Shown piece after piece: positions 49,671-58,310 of a DNA stretch of 64,000 nt. The number at the start of each line of letters is the position of its first letter. The first letter of the stretch is position 1. The stretch is from NCBI RefSeq assembly GCF_900109175.1, contig NZ_FNZE01000009.1, forward strand, positions 156,537 to 220,536, given 5' to 3'. The notes below the pieces were generated by a model that searched no databases, was not told where the DNA came from, and was given only the letters and a program-made list of their open reading frames with translations. Origin of the DNA: Pseudomonas linyingensis (GTDB taxonomy: Bacteria; Pseudomonadota; Gammaproteobacteria; Pseudomonadales; Pseudomonadaceae). A program made the translations under genes and the position numbers.

Positions 49671-50459
49671 TCAGGGCGTACCGTTCAGCGACCAGTCATA
49701 GTCGAGGTAGCCAAGGCCGACGCCCTGACGGATTCGTAGTCGATCCGCCGGGGCGTCGCTCAGCCAATCGGCCCGTGCGGCCAGATAGCGGCTGACCGAT
49801 CCGGCCTGACGGGCGAAGTCCTCGCCGTACCAGTCGAAAATCTTCGAGACCCGCAGACGACTGGCTGGCCGGTCGTAGCGATTGCGCTGCCGGTCGCTGA
49901 GGAAGTGGCGCAGGCTGTCTTCCAGCTGCTCCTCCAGTTGCTCGGCGCGCAGGGCCTGCGGACGCGGAGCCGGGCAGCCGATCGAGGCGCAGTTGACCAC
50001 GGAGTGGATGCGCGGCTCGTCGTACACGCCGGGCTGGCGGATCAGCCCGTGCTCCAGGTCGTCGAGGCTGAGATTCTGGCCCAGCAGTGCAATGAAGCGG
50101 CGTTTCCAAGGTGAGCCGAACAGGCCGCCGATGTCCTTGATCGAGGCAAGCGGATAGTGGTCGAGGATCAGCTGTACGGTTAAGGCGTTGTAGGCATTGA
50201 TCAGGAAGGCCAGGCGCTGGTCGCGTGACCAGCCGGCGAACTCGGTGGGACCGACCGTCGACAGCTGTGCGAGATAAGCATCCAAGGACCAGCGCTCGTC
50301 AGCCAGGGCCGGGTAGTCGACCGTGCTGGCCACCCCATCGCGCACCCAGTGCACATGCCGTTCAAGCAGGCCGTTCCAAGCCGCGTGGCGGTGATCGAAG
50401 GGGGCAGCCTGAGCGATGCCGCTCAGCACCAGCAGTCCCCACAGCAATAGCACCCTCAT
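49671..50459 (-). CDS. DUF547 exported protein
   Basis: A 262-residue protein with a signal peptide (RVLLLWGLLVLSGIAQA) and a DUF547 domain: FAGWSRDQRLAFLINAYNALTVQLILDHYPLASIKDIGG, FGSPWKRRFIALLGQNLSLDDLEHGLIR, HSVVNCASIGCPAPRPQAL. DUF547 proteins have a transglutaminase-like fold with uncertain activity; the Cys in VNCASIGCP is a candidate nucleophile. Its ATG overlaps the end of the decayed glycosyltransferase, with which DUF547 genes are often paired. Confidence 0.85.
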   Translation of the reverse strand: MRVLLLWGLLVLSGIAQAAPFDHRHAAWNGLLERHVHWVRDGVASTVDYPALADERWSLDAYLAQLSTVGPTEFAGWSRDQRLAFLINAYNALTVQLILDHYPLASIKDIGGLFGSPWKRRFIALLGQNLSLDDLEHGLIRQPGVYDEPRIHSVVNCASIGCPAPRPQALRAEQLEEQLEDSLRHFLSDRQRNRYDRPASRLRVSKIFDWYGEDFARQAGSVSRYLAARADWLSDAPADRLRIRQGVGLGYLDYDWSLNGTP

Positions 50460-51010
50460 GGGTGCCCCTCCGAGGTTGGGGGCCGGGCGGGCATCGCTCC
50501 TGCCTTGGCCCTGCCGGCGTACAGTCGCGCGAGCGTGGCGGGGGCCATGCCAAGCATGAAGCCCCTGGCCAGCAGGCGATTGCGGCAGGCGCGCGGCGGG
50601 GGCTGACCCGCAACACCAGGTCCAGGCGGCGGAAGTCGCCGTATTCCCGCAGCTCCTCGACCAGCGGGACCTCCTCGAACAGCGGCCAGGGCGCGTGCTG
50701 GCCGGCGGCGAAGTAGACGCTGCGCCGGGCGAACAGCCCCTGATCGCCATAGGGCACACCAATCTGGTTGCGCCAGGCCACTAGGCGCTCGAGCACACGC
50801 CCATGCCAACAGGGAGGACTGCAGAAGCGGAAGGCAAAATAGCCGCCTGCCGATCCTTCCGTGATGGCCTAGCGCAACGCGCTCAGCGGCTGACTGTCCA
50901 GCTCGGCGTCGGCGTGGAGAAACCAGAGAATTTCGTGCCCGGCGAGTGCCGCGCCCTGGCGCAACTGTTCGCCGCGGCACGGCGTAGCGGTCACCCAGAG
51001 CGCCCCGTGA
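50456..51010 (-). pseudogene. Decayed TIGR04283-type glycosyltransferase
   Basis: Fragments of one frame read TPCRGEQLRQGAALAGHEILWFLHADAELDSQPLSALR, then an in-frame TAG at 50869-50871, then EGSAGGYFAFRFCSPPCWHGRVLERLVAWRNQIGVPYGDQGLFARRSVYF...PLVEELREYGDFRRLDLVLRVS. A further frameshift gives ARGFMLGMAPATLARLYAGRAK. The N-terminal third is missing before about 51010. The family (arsenosugar-type glycosyltransferases) is often linked to DUF547. Confidence 0.75.
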
Positions 51011-51366
51011 GTCTGGCAGAGCATCTGACACCCGCAACGTGTGTGGTCCGGTGGAGGCAACCATGCACTATCGGGATAGCGCGGGAGAGCTGCGGGCGCT
51101 GGAGTACCTGATTTTGGGTGGCGGGTGTGTCGATCACTGAGAGTGCTTGGTGCCACCCGTGACAGCTTTCGATTGTGTCCCGGGAAATGCTTTCCAGCTG
51201 GACCACGTAGGGGAGGTCGGACTCAGCACTGATGATGCGAACTTCACCGTTAGGGAGGGCGGAGGGCCTCACGTGATCGCGCGTGCCACTGGCCGGTGTT
51301 TCGGTCAGTGGCGCGCAATTGCGCCCCGTAACTGGGGGAGGCCGCGCTCCCCGATTGCAGGATCTC
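51011..51366. other. Gene-free stretch
   Basis: No supported gene or motif; the junction between the truncated glycosyltransferase and the mer-associated genes lies here. Confidence 0.4.
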
Positions 51367-51606
51367 TCACGGATGGGGGGCTGCCGAGCTGTCTTGGCTG
51401 CCACTCATGCCTTGCTGCTGGATTGGCGGACAGGGTACCGAACCGTAGGAGCAGAACACGCAGCAGTCGCCCGGTTTGGGGGGCAACAGGGTATGACAAG
51501 CAGTGCACTCGTAGTAGAACTGGCAGGCGTCCGTGGGCATGGTTTCGCGCTGGATATGTCCGCAGTGCGGGCAGGTCACCACGGATTCGAGAAAGATTTC
51601 GCTCAT
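51367..51606 (-). CDS. GDCCVxC-domain small protein
   Basis: A 79-residue cysteine-rich protein: CPHCG...CTACHTLLPPKPGDCCVFCSYGSVPCPP. The GDCCVxC signature defines a family frequently next to mer genes, with some selenoprotein members. The two CxxC pairs may bind a thiophilic metal. ATG 51606 aligns with the domain; it lies directly downstream of merP. Confidence 0.85.
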   Translation of the reverse strand: MSEIFLESVVTCPHCGHIQRETMPTDACQFYYECTACHTLLPPKPGDCCVFCSYGSVPCPPIQQQGMSGSQDSSAAPHP

Positions 51607-51613
51607 CGCAGTG

Positions 51614-51889
51614 CTACTCCTGTGTTCTGGACGGATAGCCAGCATTCGTTGTGGCGCGGGTCAGCGCTTCAAGCTTGGCCCTGTCCGGGTCGTACGTGAC
51701 GGTGGCCGTCTTTTTGTCGAAATCGACCTGGACGGCGCTCACGCCGGGCACCTTTTCCAACGACTTCCTGACCGTGACAGAACACAGCGAGCAGGTCATG
51801 TTCTGCACGGTCAGCGTAACGGTTTCAGGCTGCGCGGCGAATACCGCCAGCGGCAGCGCCGCGAGGATGGCGATCAGCAAGTGGCGCAT
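51614..51889 (-). CDS. merP: Periplasmic mercury-binding protein MerP
   Basis: A 91-residue protein with a signal peptide (LLIAILAALPLAVFAA) and a heavy-metal-associated domain whose metal site is MTCSLC, where most MerP have MTCAAC. It passes Hg(II) to MerT. It lies 12 bases after merT. Confidence 0.9.
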   Translation of the reverse strand: MRHLLIAILAALPLAVFAAQPETVTLTVQNMTCSLCSVTVRKSLEKVPGVSAVQVDFDKKTATVTYDPDRAKLEALTRATTNAGYPSRTQE

Positions 51890-51901
51890 TGGAGACCTCT
51901 T

Positions 51902-52249
51902 TCAGTAGAACCATGGGGCCAGCCATGGCGCGGCCAACAGGCAGAGCAGTAGGGCGGTCACGATCCAGAAGATGAGCCGCTGTCGCCGTATCGTGCGCGG
52001 CTCGGCGCAGGGCGTACCCGGTGTGCAGGTCTGCTGCGCCAGGTAGAGCTTGTAGAAGGCCAGACCGAGAAACAGCAAGGTCAGGCCGATGAAGAAGGGG
52101 CGGTACGGCTCCATGCTCGTCAAACCGGCAACCCATGTACCGCCGATGCCGAGCGCGAGCAGTACCAGTGGCGCGACACAACACACCGATGCGCCAATGG
52201 CGGCCAGTGCGCCGGCGATCAGCGAGCCATAGCCAGTCAGTCTTGCCAT
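51902..52249 (-). CDS. merT: Mercuric transport protein MerT
   Basis: A 115-residue protein with three membrane helices. The Cys pair in the first helix (GASVCCVAPLVLLALGIGG) and the cytoplasmic CTPGTPC pair are both present. It imports Hg(II) for reduction by MerA, but no merA follows: after merP and the GDCCVxC gene the operon ends. It is divergent from merR over a clear mer operator. Confidence 0.92.
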   Translation of the reverse strand: MARLTGYGSLIAGALAAIGASVCCVAPLVLLALGIGGTWVAGLTSMEPYRPFFIGLTLLFLGLAFYKLYLAQQTCTPGTPCAEPRTIRRQRLIFWIVTALLLCLLAAPWLAPWFY

Positions 52250-52292
52250 CGTTTTACCCTTGAGCCTGTTTGCTTGAGTGTTACTCTAAATC

Positions 52293-52308
52293 CCGTACCT
52301 TAGTACGG
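52293..52308. promoter_or_regulatory. mer operator/promoter
   Basis: CCGTAC-N4-GTACGG, the dyad of merO. On the minus strand it lies between TTGACT and TTAGAG boxes spaced 19 bases apart, the long spacer typical of MerR-activated promoters, and reads into merT. Confidence 0.85.
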
Positions 52309-52324
52309 AGTCAAGGGGGAGGTG

Positions 52325-52720
52325 ATGACGGCAAAGCTGACAATCAGCAAGCTGGCGGAGGCGGCCGGAGTAAGCATCGAGACGATCCGCTACTACCAGC
52401 GTCGCAGCCTGTTGGATGAGCCGCCCAAACCATTGGGCGGTCAGCGACGCTACTCGGTGGAGCAGGCCAAGCGTGTGCGCTTCATCAAGCGGGCACAGGC
52501 CTTGGGCTTTTTGCTGGACGAGGTTGGGGCTCTGCTGACCCTGGAGACGTCGTCCTGTAGTGATACGCGAGCGCTGGCCGTACGCAAGCTCATATTGATC
52601 GAGCAGAAAATGGCAGATCTCGCGGCTATGCACCAAGCGTTGGGCAATTTGGTGCAGCAATGCGATGCCGGTGACGGTGACGCGGCCTGCCCCATCATTG
52701 ACGTGCTGGAGAGAGACTGA
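52325..52720 (+). CDS. merR: Mercury-responsive regulator MerR
   Basis: A 131-residue MerR-family protein: winged helix TISKLAEAAGVSIETIRYYQRRSLLDEPPKPLGGQRRYS, the long dimer helix, and three cysteines in the right places (TSSCSDTRAL, QQCDAGDGDAACPII) for trigonal Hg(II) binding. It is divergent from merT. GGGGGAGG precedes the ATG. Confidence 0.92.
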   Translation: MTAKLTISKLAEAAGVSIETIRYYQRRSLLDEPPKPLGGQRRYSVEQAKRVRFIKRAQALGFLLDEVGALLTLETSSCSDTRALAVRKLILIEQKMADLAAMHQALGNLVQQCDAGDGDAACPIIDVLERD

Positions 52721-52734
52721 ATGGAGCTTGATTT

Positions 52735-52777
52735 GGGTATTCGGGAAATCCTGTTGTTGGATTCGTTCCGAATACCC
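52735..52777 (+). terminator. Hairpin after merR
   Basis: GGGTATTCGG and its exact complement CCGAATACCC, 23 bases apart, starting 15 bases after the merR stop. Confidence 0.5.
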
Positions 52778-52849
52778 GTCGCTTCCATCGTTAGTCGTGG
52801 TGCTGAAGGTACTCGCTCAGTGCCTGTCGGGTGAGATCGCTCAGGCATC

Positions 52850-53797
52850 ATGCGATTCTATAGGCCGGGATGCCAGTTGAGCCCAGCTGCTCGAGGCCAG
52901 CGCGGCTGTAGTAGCTGGCATCGGCAGTGTAGTGTCGGGGAACGTACATTGGCCTTCGCCTCGACCGCCGGATCGAGCAGCGCCTGTTCTGCACCCGCGC
53001 CATGGGCCTGGACTTCGAGGATGATCTACGCCTTCTCGTCCACCACTGCGATACTGGTGTAGCCCTGGATCACGCCCTAGCCGGTGGACATCTTGCCCGA
53101 CTCGTTGTCGGTGCGATTGAACAGGTTGACCCGTCCGTTCGCGCCCTTGCGGTCCTCCAGGTTGTCGTTCAGCCAGGCGCGCAGTTGCCGCGCATTGGCC
53201 TGCAGGTGCTTGAGCTGGCGTGCGGCGCATTGATCCTCGCTCTCCAGGATGTGGTCGCTCTGACGCTGCTGTTCGATCATTGCTTGGACAGCCTTTTCCA
53301 TTTTCTCGGCTTAGAGCAAGAAGTCGGCGCGTGTGCCGCTGTGGGTCTGGCTGGCGTTGCTCGGCAGCTTCACGCCATCGATGGCGAACATCTCATGTCC
53401 ATTCAGGCCCTGACGATCACAGACGGCGAGCACTTAGGCGAACAGCTTGGAGGCCAGATCACCCATCTTGGAGACGAACGCAGCCAGGGTGGTGAAGTGC
53501 AGCTGGCTGTCGCCGGATACGGCCATGAACAGCACATGCTCGCGGCAGGAAGCTTCATCTTGCGGCTGCTGACGATACCGCGGCTGAGGCGAGGAGGGCG
53601 ATCTTCAGCAACACGGCTGGATCGAAGGCCGGTGCACCTTCGACATCGTTGCTGTAGCTGGTGTGGAGGCCGGAGAGATCCAGTTCGTAGTTGACCAAGT
53701 AGCACAGGGCATGCTCGAAGCTGCCGGGAAGCAAGTGCTTGTCGAAATTCATGGGGAGAAGTTTGAGTTCCTTGTGAACGGTCTTGAACCGAGGCAT
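52850..53797 (-). pseudogene. IS1182-family transposase, multiply broken
   Basis: The N-terminus (MPRFKTVHKELKLLPMNFDKHLLPGSFEHALCYLVNYELDLSGLHTSYSNDVEGAPAFDPAVLLKIALLAS) is IS1182-like. Later frames contain EDQCAARQLKHLQANARQLRAWLNDNLEDRKGANGRVNLFNRTDNESGKMSTG and GYTSIAVVDEKAQIILEVQAHG. Several frameshifts and stops interrupt it. It belongs to a different IS1182 lineage from the copy at 37770. Confidence 0.75.
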
Positions 53798-53876
53798 CGC
53801 CTCGCGCCTCTCTGCGAATGGGTGAACCGAGGCGTATCAGCCCCAACACGGGTAGGCAGCCGGTTTTTCTACAACC

Positions 53877-56800
53877 TCAACCGTTTTTTTCCAGAAGAAA
53901 CTGTTCGATTCGCGCGACTGTGGCGGCCTGCAGGGAGGGGAATTCGGCGATGCCGCGAGCAAGTGAGGTGTCGTCGCCATCCTTGGTGGCCTGCTCGAGT
54001 GCTGCGCACAGCTGCCCCAACCGCGCGGCGCCCACGGCGCGGGACGATGACTTGAGGCGGTGGACAAGGGCGCCGATTGCGTCGAGGTCGTTGCCTGCGA
54101 AGTGCTCCTGCAATTGTGGCGTCAGGTTGCTCAGTGCCTCGCTATAGTCGCCGAGGATTTCACGGATCATCTGCGGTGTGTCGCCGACCAGTGTGGTCAG
54201 TGCGTTCGGATCGAGCAGGAGCGCTTCCTTGGGGGAGTCTGCCGCTGACGGTGTGTTCCGCTCGGAGAGCGCTTTCCGATGCAGCCAGCGGAACAGGGCG
54301 TCCTCAAGATCGTTCAAGAGAATGGGTTTGGTCAGGTAGTCGTCCATGCCGGCGGCACGGGCCCGTGCGGCCTCGTCGCGCAGCGCGTTGGCGGTCAGCG
54401 CCAGGATGGGGATGTGGCGATCGGGACCCTCCTCGCGGCGGATGCACGCGGCCAGCTGATAGCCATCCATTTCCGGCATGTGCAGGTCGCTGAGCACCAG
54501 GTCGTAGCCGCCGAGGCGCCACATGGCCAAGGCTTCGACGCCATGGCAGGCCATCTCGAAGCGGTAGCCGAGCAGGGTGAGTTGCTGCTGGATGACCTTG
54601 CGGTTCACGGTCTCGTCCTCAACCACCAGGATTCGCCGGCTGGCTGCAATATCGGTCGGCATAGCCGATTCGCGCATCGGTACCCGTCCGCGGTCGCTCC
54701 CTGACGGGGCGTCGATGGCTATCAAGGGCAGGGTGATGGTGAAGATACTGCCGCTGCCCGGGGTGCTGGCGACTGTGATTTCGCCGTCCATCAGCGTCGC
54801 CAGACGCTTGCAAATGGCCAGGCCGAGGCCGCTGCCGCCGAAGCGGCGGGTGGTCGAGGACTCCGCCTGGGTGAAGGGGCTGAAAAGGCTGGCCTTATGC
54901 TCGGGGGCGATGCCGATGCCGTTGTCCTCCACGGCGATGGCCACGCGCAGCGGATCGCTGCCGGCGAGGCAGGCGCGCACCACAACTTGGCCGAGGCGTT
55001 CGCTGCGTCCACCGGAGAACTTGATGGCATTGCCGATCAGGTTGTAGAGGATCTGCCGCAGGCGTATGGCATCGGAGCGGACCCAGCGCGGTATCTCGGG
55101 GGCGATGTCCTGCTCCAGGGTGACGCCGCGCGAGCTGGCTAGCGGCCCGAGGGTGCCGCATAGGCTTTCGATTAGCTCGACCAGAGGTACGGGGGCTTGC
55201 TCGATCTCCAGCCTGCCGGCCTCGATCTTGGAGAAGTCGAGGATATCGTCGATCACGGCGAGCAGGGTGTTCGCCGAATCGCGGATGGTCATCACCAGGT
55301 CGGCCTGATGCGGAGGCAGACGATCTCGGCTTAGCACGTCGATCAGGCCGATCACGCCGTTCATTGGTGTGCGTATCTCGTGGCTCATGGCGGCGAGAAA
55401 GGCCGACTTGGCGCGACTGGCCTGTTCGGCATCCTTACGCGCCTGGGTCAGACTGGCGATCAATACCTTACGCTCGCGGATGCCGCGCAGCGTGCCGACG
55501 AAGAAGTGCTCACCATGCACATGGTATTCGGAGACGCTGATTTCCAGATCGACCGCATGTCCATCCTTGTGCCGACCGGTTACCTCCCGGGTGAGGCCTG
55601 TGACGTGCCGCTCACCGCTTTGCCGATAGCGCGCGATTGCATGAGCGATACCATCGTCATGACTTTCGCTCAGCTGGGGCGGCATCAGCATGGAGACGTT
55701 GCGACCGATCAATTCGGCCGGCGTATAGCCGAACAGCGGCTCGATGCTCGGATTGACGCTTTGCACAATGCCACGGCTGTCGATGGTGACCACGCACTCG
55801 AGCAGGTGGTCGAGCACGGCGCGGATCTCTTCTTCCTTGGCCTGCAGGTCGGTGAGTGCCCGGCTGCGTTCAGCGACCCTCTGCTGTAGCTGGGCATTCA
55901 GCTCGCCGAGTTGTTCGGCATGGCGGTGCTGTGTGGTGGTGTCATGAGCGGTGAGGAACATCAGACCGCCAGGTTGCGGCACGGCTTTCCATGCCAGCCA
56001 GCGCCAGGAGGCGCCCTTGCAGCGGTAGCGGTTCTCGAAGCCGATGGCTTTTTCCCCCTGCCCCAGTCGTGCGATTTCCGCCTGAGTAGCCTCAACGTCG
56101 TCGGGGTGTACGAAATCGATCAGCGGGCGACTGAGGAACTCCTCTTCGCTCCAGCCCAGAGTACGGGTGAAAGCAGGGTTTATGGTCTGGAAATAGCCGT
56201 CGTTGCCAACAATGCACAGCAGGTCGAGAGAGAGCGAGAAGATGCGGTCGCGCTGCTCTTCGGCATGGATGCGGGCACTGATGTCATTGAGTAGAAGGAG
56301 CGAGCCGGGGCGCCCCTCGTATTGGTAGGCCGCCGAGGTGATCTCCACCCAAGAGGAGGAGCCATCCAGGCGGAGGTACCGCAGCACAGCGGCATCCCGG
56401 ATCGGCTCTCCCGCTGCGCGCCGAGTCAGACGGTCGAGGATGATCCCGTGGCTGTTCGGATGAATGAAGTCGAGGAGCGGGCGCTCCAGTATTTCCTCCT
56501 CCGAACGGGCGCCGAACATCGTCAGGGCGCTCGCATTGACGAAGGCACAGCGCCCCTCGCACTGCACGAGAATGCCGAAGGGCGACAGCTCGATAAGGCG
56601 GCGGTAGCGCTCTTCGCTGGAATGCAGCTGCGCCGTTCGTTCATTCACCTGGCGGGTAACGGTCACCTGCCGTCCGGCGCCACCAAGAGTGGCGAACACC
56701 GCGAGAAATGCGGTGGCCATGGAGAACCCGAGGAACAAGCGTTCCTCCTGGGTCGATCCTGGCTGGCGGAGCGGGCCATGGGAGGCCATCTCCAGCCGCC

Positions 56801-58217
56801 AGATACGGCCCTCGATCTGAAGGTCGCGATGCCAGGTTGGTTCGGCACCAGCGGGCAGCCGGTCGATGAAGACATGCTGCGAGGTTCCCGGAGTGATGTC
56901 CGCAATACGCACGCCGAAGTCGTTGTTCCTGGCCTTGGCCAGCAGCGGAGCGAACAGTTTTTCGATATCGATCACCCCTACCACATAGCCGTTCAGCTCT
57001 TCTTCCAGTTGGCCCTGGGTAAATCGCCAGACAGGAATGAAGACCAGGGTGGCTTGACGTTCGCTGCGCACCAAGTGGATCGGTTCGGAAGTGATGGCCC
57101 GGCCATGGTAGCGGGCGAGCTCCATGGCTTGGCGCCGCGACTTTTCAAAGGCATGGTCGAGCCCCACGGCCGTGCCGCCAGAGGCCGATGGCTCAGTGAA
57201 CACAATGGGGTAGTACTCCGGACGCTCGGCTGCCGCCTGCAACTGTCTGTGCTCGTCCAATTCGCTGATACGAAAGCCGGCAAAGCCAGCAGCAGCCATG
57301 CTGGCTTCGAATGCGCCACGTTGGACCTGAGTAACGCGCGGCGCCCAGTCTACCGACAGCAGAGCCGCACGATTGACAAAGTGTTGCGAGTACTCGTGGA
57401 ACGCCTCTCGGCTGACGTCCTTGCTGACTACCAGGAAGTGCGCGAGTCCTTCCAGCGGCAACAGTGTTTCGGCGATCTCCTGGGCCACATCGTCGCCGAT
57501 TGCCTCCATAACCCGATGCGCCTCGTTTCCGGCGCGCAGATCCTCCAGTTGTGCCAAACCGATATGGCCTGTCGTCAACAGGGCCGAAGTGACGATTAGG
57601 GGCATCGCAAAGCGGTAGCTGCTCCCATCGGCCAGCCGGAAGGGATGCTTACCCGGCCACAGCAGCCGGATCAGCGGCGCGAATAGCAACACCCCCAACG
57701 AGTCGCCGACCCACCAGAGCAGCCATTCGCTGAAAAGGTTCTCGCTGGCGATCCGACCACCAGCAACCAGGACGACTGTACCAAGAGTGGGGGCCACCAG
57801 GCAGGTCAAGGGGCCGACGGACACTAGCGACAAAGCCAGACCGAAGTCGCGGGAAAATGGCCAGGAGCCTTGCAGGTAGAGTCTCGCCAGCCACGCGCCC
57901 AGCAATGCCTGGGTGGTCGCCGCGCTGGTGGTCAAGAGGCCCAGGCCGGCACCCGATAGCGTCGGCTCAAGCCATATCTCGATCAGCAGGCCGCCCAGCC
58001 AGAGGCCTGGCCAACAGGTCTGCCCCCATGCCAGCAGTACAGCCACTGCCATTCCTGCCGCCGGCCATACCGGAACAGCGTAGCCCGTGGATTGGGCCAG
58101 AAGGATGCCCAGCATGCCGGCCAGAACGTATAGTCCAGCTGCGCGCAGATTCACTTTCGCCAACATCACCCCAGTGGTGAGGAGCAGCGGACGGGACAGC
58201 ATTTTTTTATTGCACAT
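53877..58217 (-). CDS. MASE1-CHASE-PAS hybrid sensor histidine kinase with REC and Hpt
   Basis: A 1446-residue phosphorelay protein. An N-terminal MASE1 membrane domain (about 20-230) and a periplasmic CHASE-type sensor (about 250-470, PEYYPIVFTEPSASGGTAVGLDH) are followed by three PAS domains, HisKA with FLAAMSHEIRTPMNGVIG (His near 945), HATPase (NAIKFSGG, DNGIGI, GGSGLGLAI), REC (VLSDLHMPEMDG, Asp near 1243) and Hpt (VHRLKSSSRAVGA, His near 1386). All phosphotransfer residues are present. It probably signals to the nearby response regulator or GGDEF protein; the ligand is unknown. Confidence 0.9.
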   Translation of the reverse strand: MCNKKMLSRPLLLTTGVMLAKVNLRAAGLYVLAGMLGILLAQSTGYAVPVWPAAGMAVAVLLAWGQTCWPGLWLGGLLIEIWLEPTLSGAGLGLLTTSAATTQALLGAWLARLYLQGSWPFSRDFGLALSLVSVGPLTCLVAPTLGTVVLVAGGRIASENLFSEWLLWWVGDSLGVLLFAPLIRLLWPGKHPFRLADGSSYRFAMPLIVTSALLTTGHIGLAQLEDLRAGNEAHRVMEAIGDDVAQEIAETLLPLEGLAHFLVVSKDVSREAFHEYSQHFVNRAALLSVDWAPRVTQVQRGAFEASMAAAGFAGFRISELDEHRQLQAAAERPEYYPIVFTEPSASGGTAVGLDHAFEKSRRQAMELARYHGRAITSEPIHLVRSERQATLVFIPVWRFTQGQLEEELNGYVVGVIDIEKLFAPLLAKARNNDFGVRIADITPGTSQHVFIDRLPAGAEPTWHRDLQIEGRIWRLEMASHGPLRQPGSTQEERLFLGFSMATAFLAVFATLGGAGRQVTVTRQVNERTAQLHSSEERYRRLIELSPFGILVQCEGRCAFVNASALTMFGARSEEEILERPLLDFIHPNSHGIILDRLTRRAAGEPIRDAAVLRYLRLDGSSSWVEITSAAYQYEGRPGSLLLLNDISARIHAEEQRDRIFSLSLDLLCIVGNDGYFQTINPAFTRTLGWSEEEFLSRPLIDFVHPDDVEATQAEIARLGQGEKAIGFENRYRCKGASWRWLAWKAVPQPGGLMFLTAHDTTTQHRHAEQLGELNAQLQQRVAERSRALTDLQAKEEEIRAVLDHLLECVVTIDSRGIVQSVNPSIEPLFGYTPAELIGRNVSMLMPPQLSESHDDGIAHAIARYRQSGERHVTGLTREVTGRHKDGHAVDLEISVSEYHVHGEHFFVGTLRGIRERKVLIASLTQARKDAEQASRAKSAFLAAMSHEIRTPMNGVIGLIDVLSRDRLPPHQADLVMTIRDSANTLLAVIDDILDFSKIEAGRLEIEQAPVPLVELIESLCGTLGPLASSRGVTLEQDIAPEIPRWVRSDAIRLRQILYNLIGNAIKFSGGRSERLGQVVVRACLAGSDPLRVAIAVEDNGIGIAPEHKASLFSPFTQAESSTTRRFGGSGLGLAICKRLATLMDGEITVASTPGSGSIFTITLPLIAIDAPSGSDRGRVPMRESAMPTDIAASRRILVVEDETVNRKVIQQQLTLLGYRFEMACHGVEALAMWRLGGYDLVLSDLHMPEMDGYQLAACIRREEGPDRHIPILALTANALRDEAARARAAGMDDYLTKPILLNDLEDALFRWLHRKALSERNTPSAADSPKEALLLDPNALTTLVGDTPQMIREILGDYSEALSNLTPQLQEHFAGNDLDAIGALVHRLKSSSRAVGAARLGQLCAALEQATKDGDDTSLARGIAEFPSLQAATVARIEQFLLEKNG

Positions 58218-58310
58218 GGTCTGCTACGTGTATGAGGAAGTTGTCTGGTTGGGCAATGGGCGCAGTGGCAGGGCCCCACTGGAGGGATCTTGCCCTATAT
58301 TTTCACGTTA

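Noticed and set aside
56322..57599. Open frame of 425 codons on the plus strand
   Set aside because: Antisense to the sensor region of the hybrid kinase, whose CHASE and PAS motifs are continuous on the other strand.
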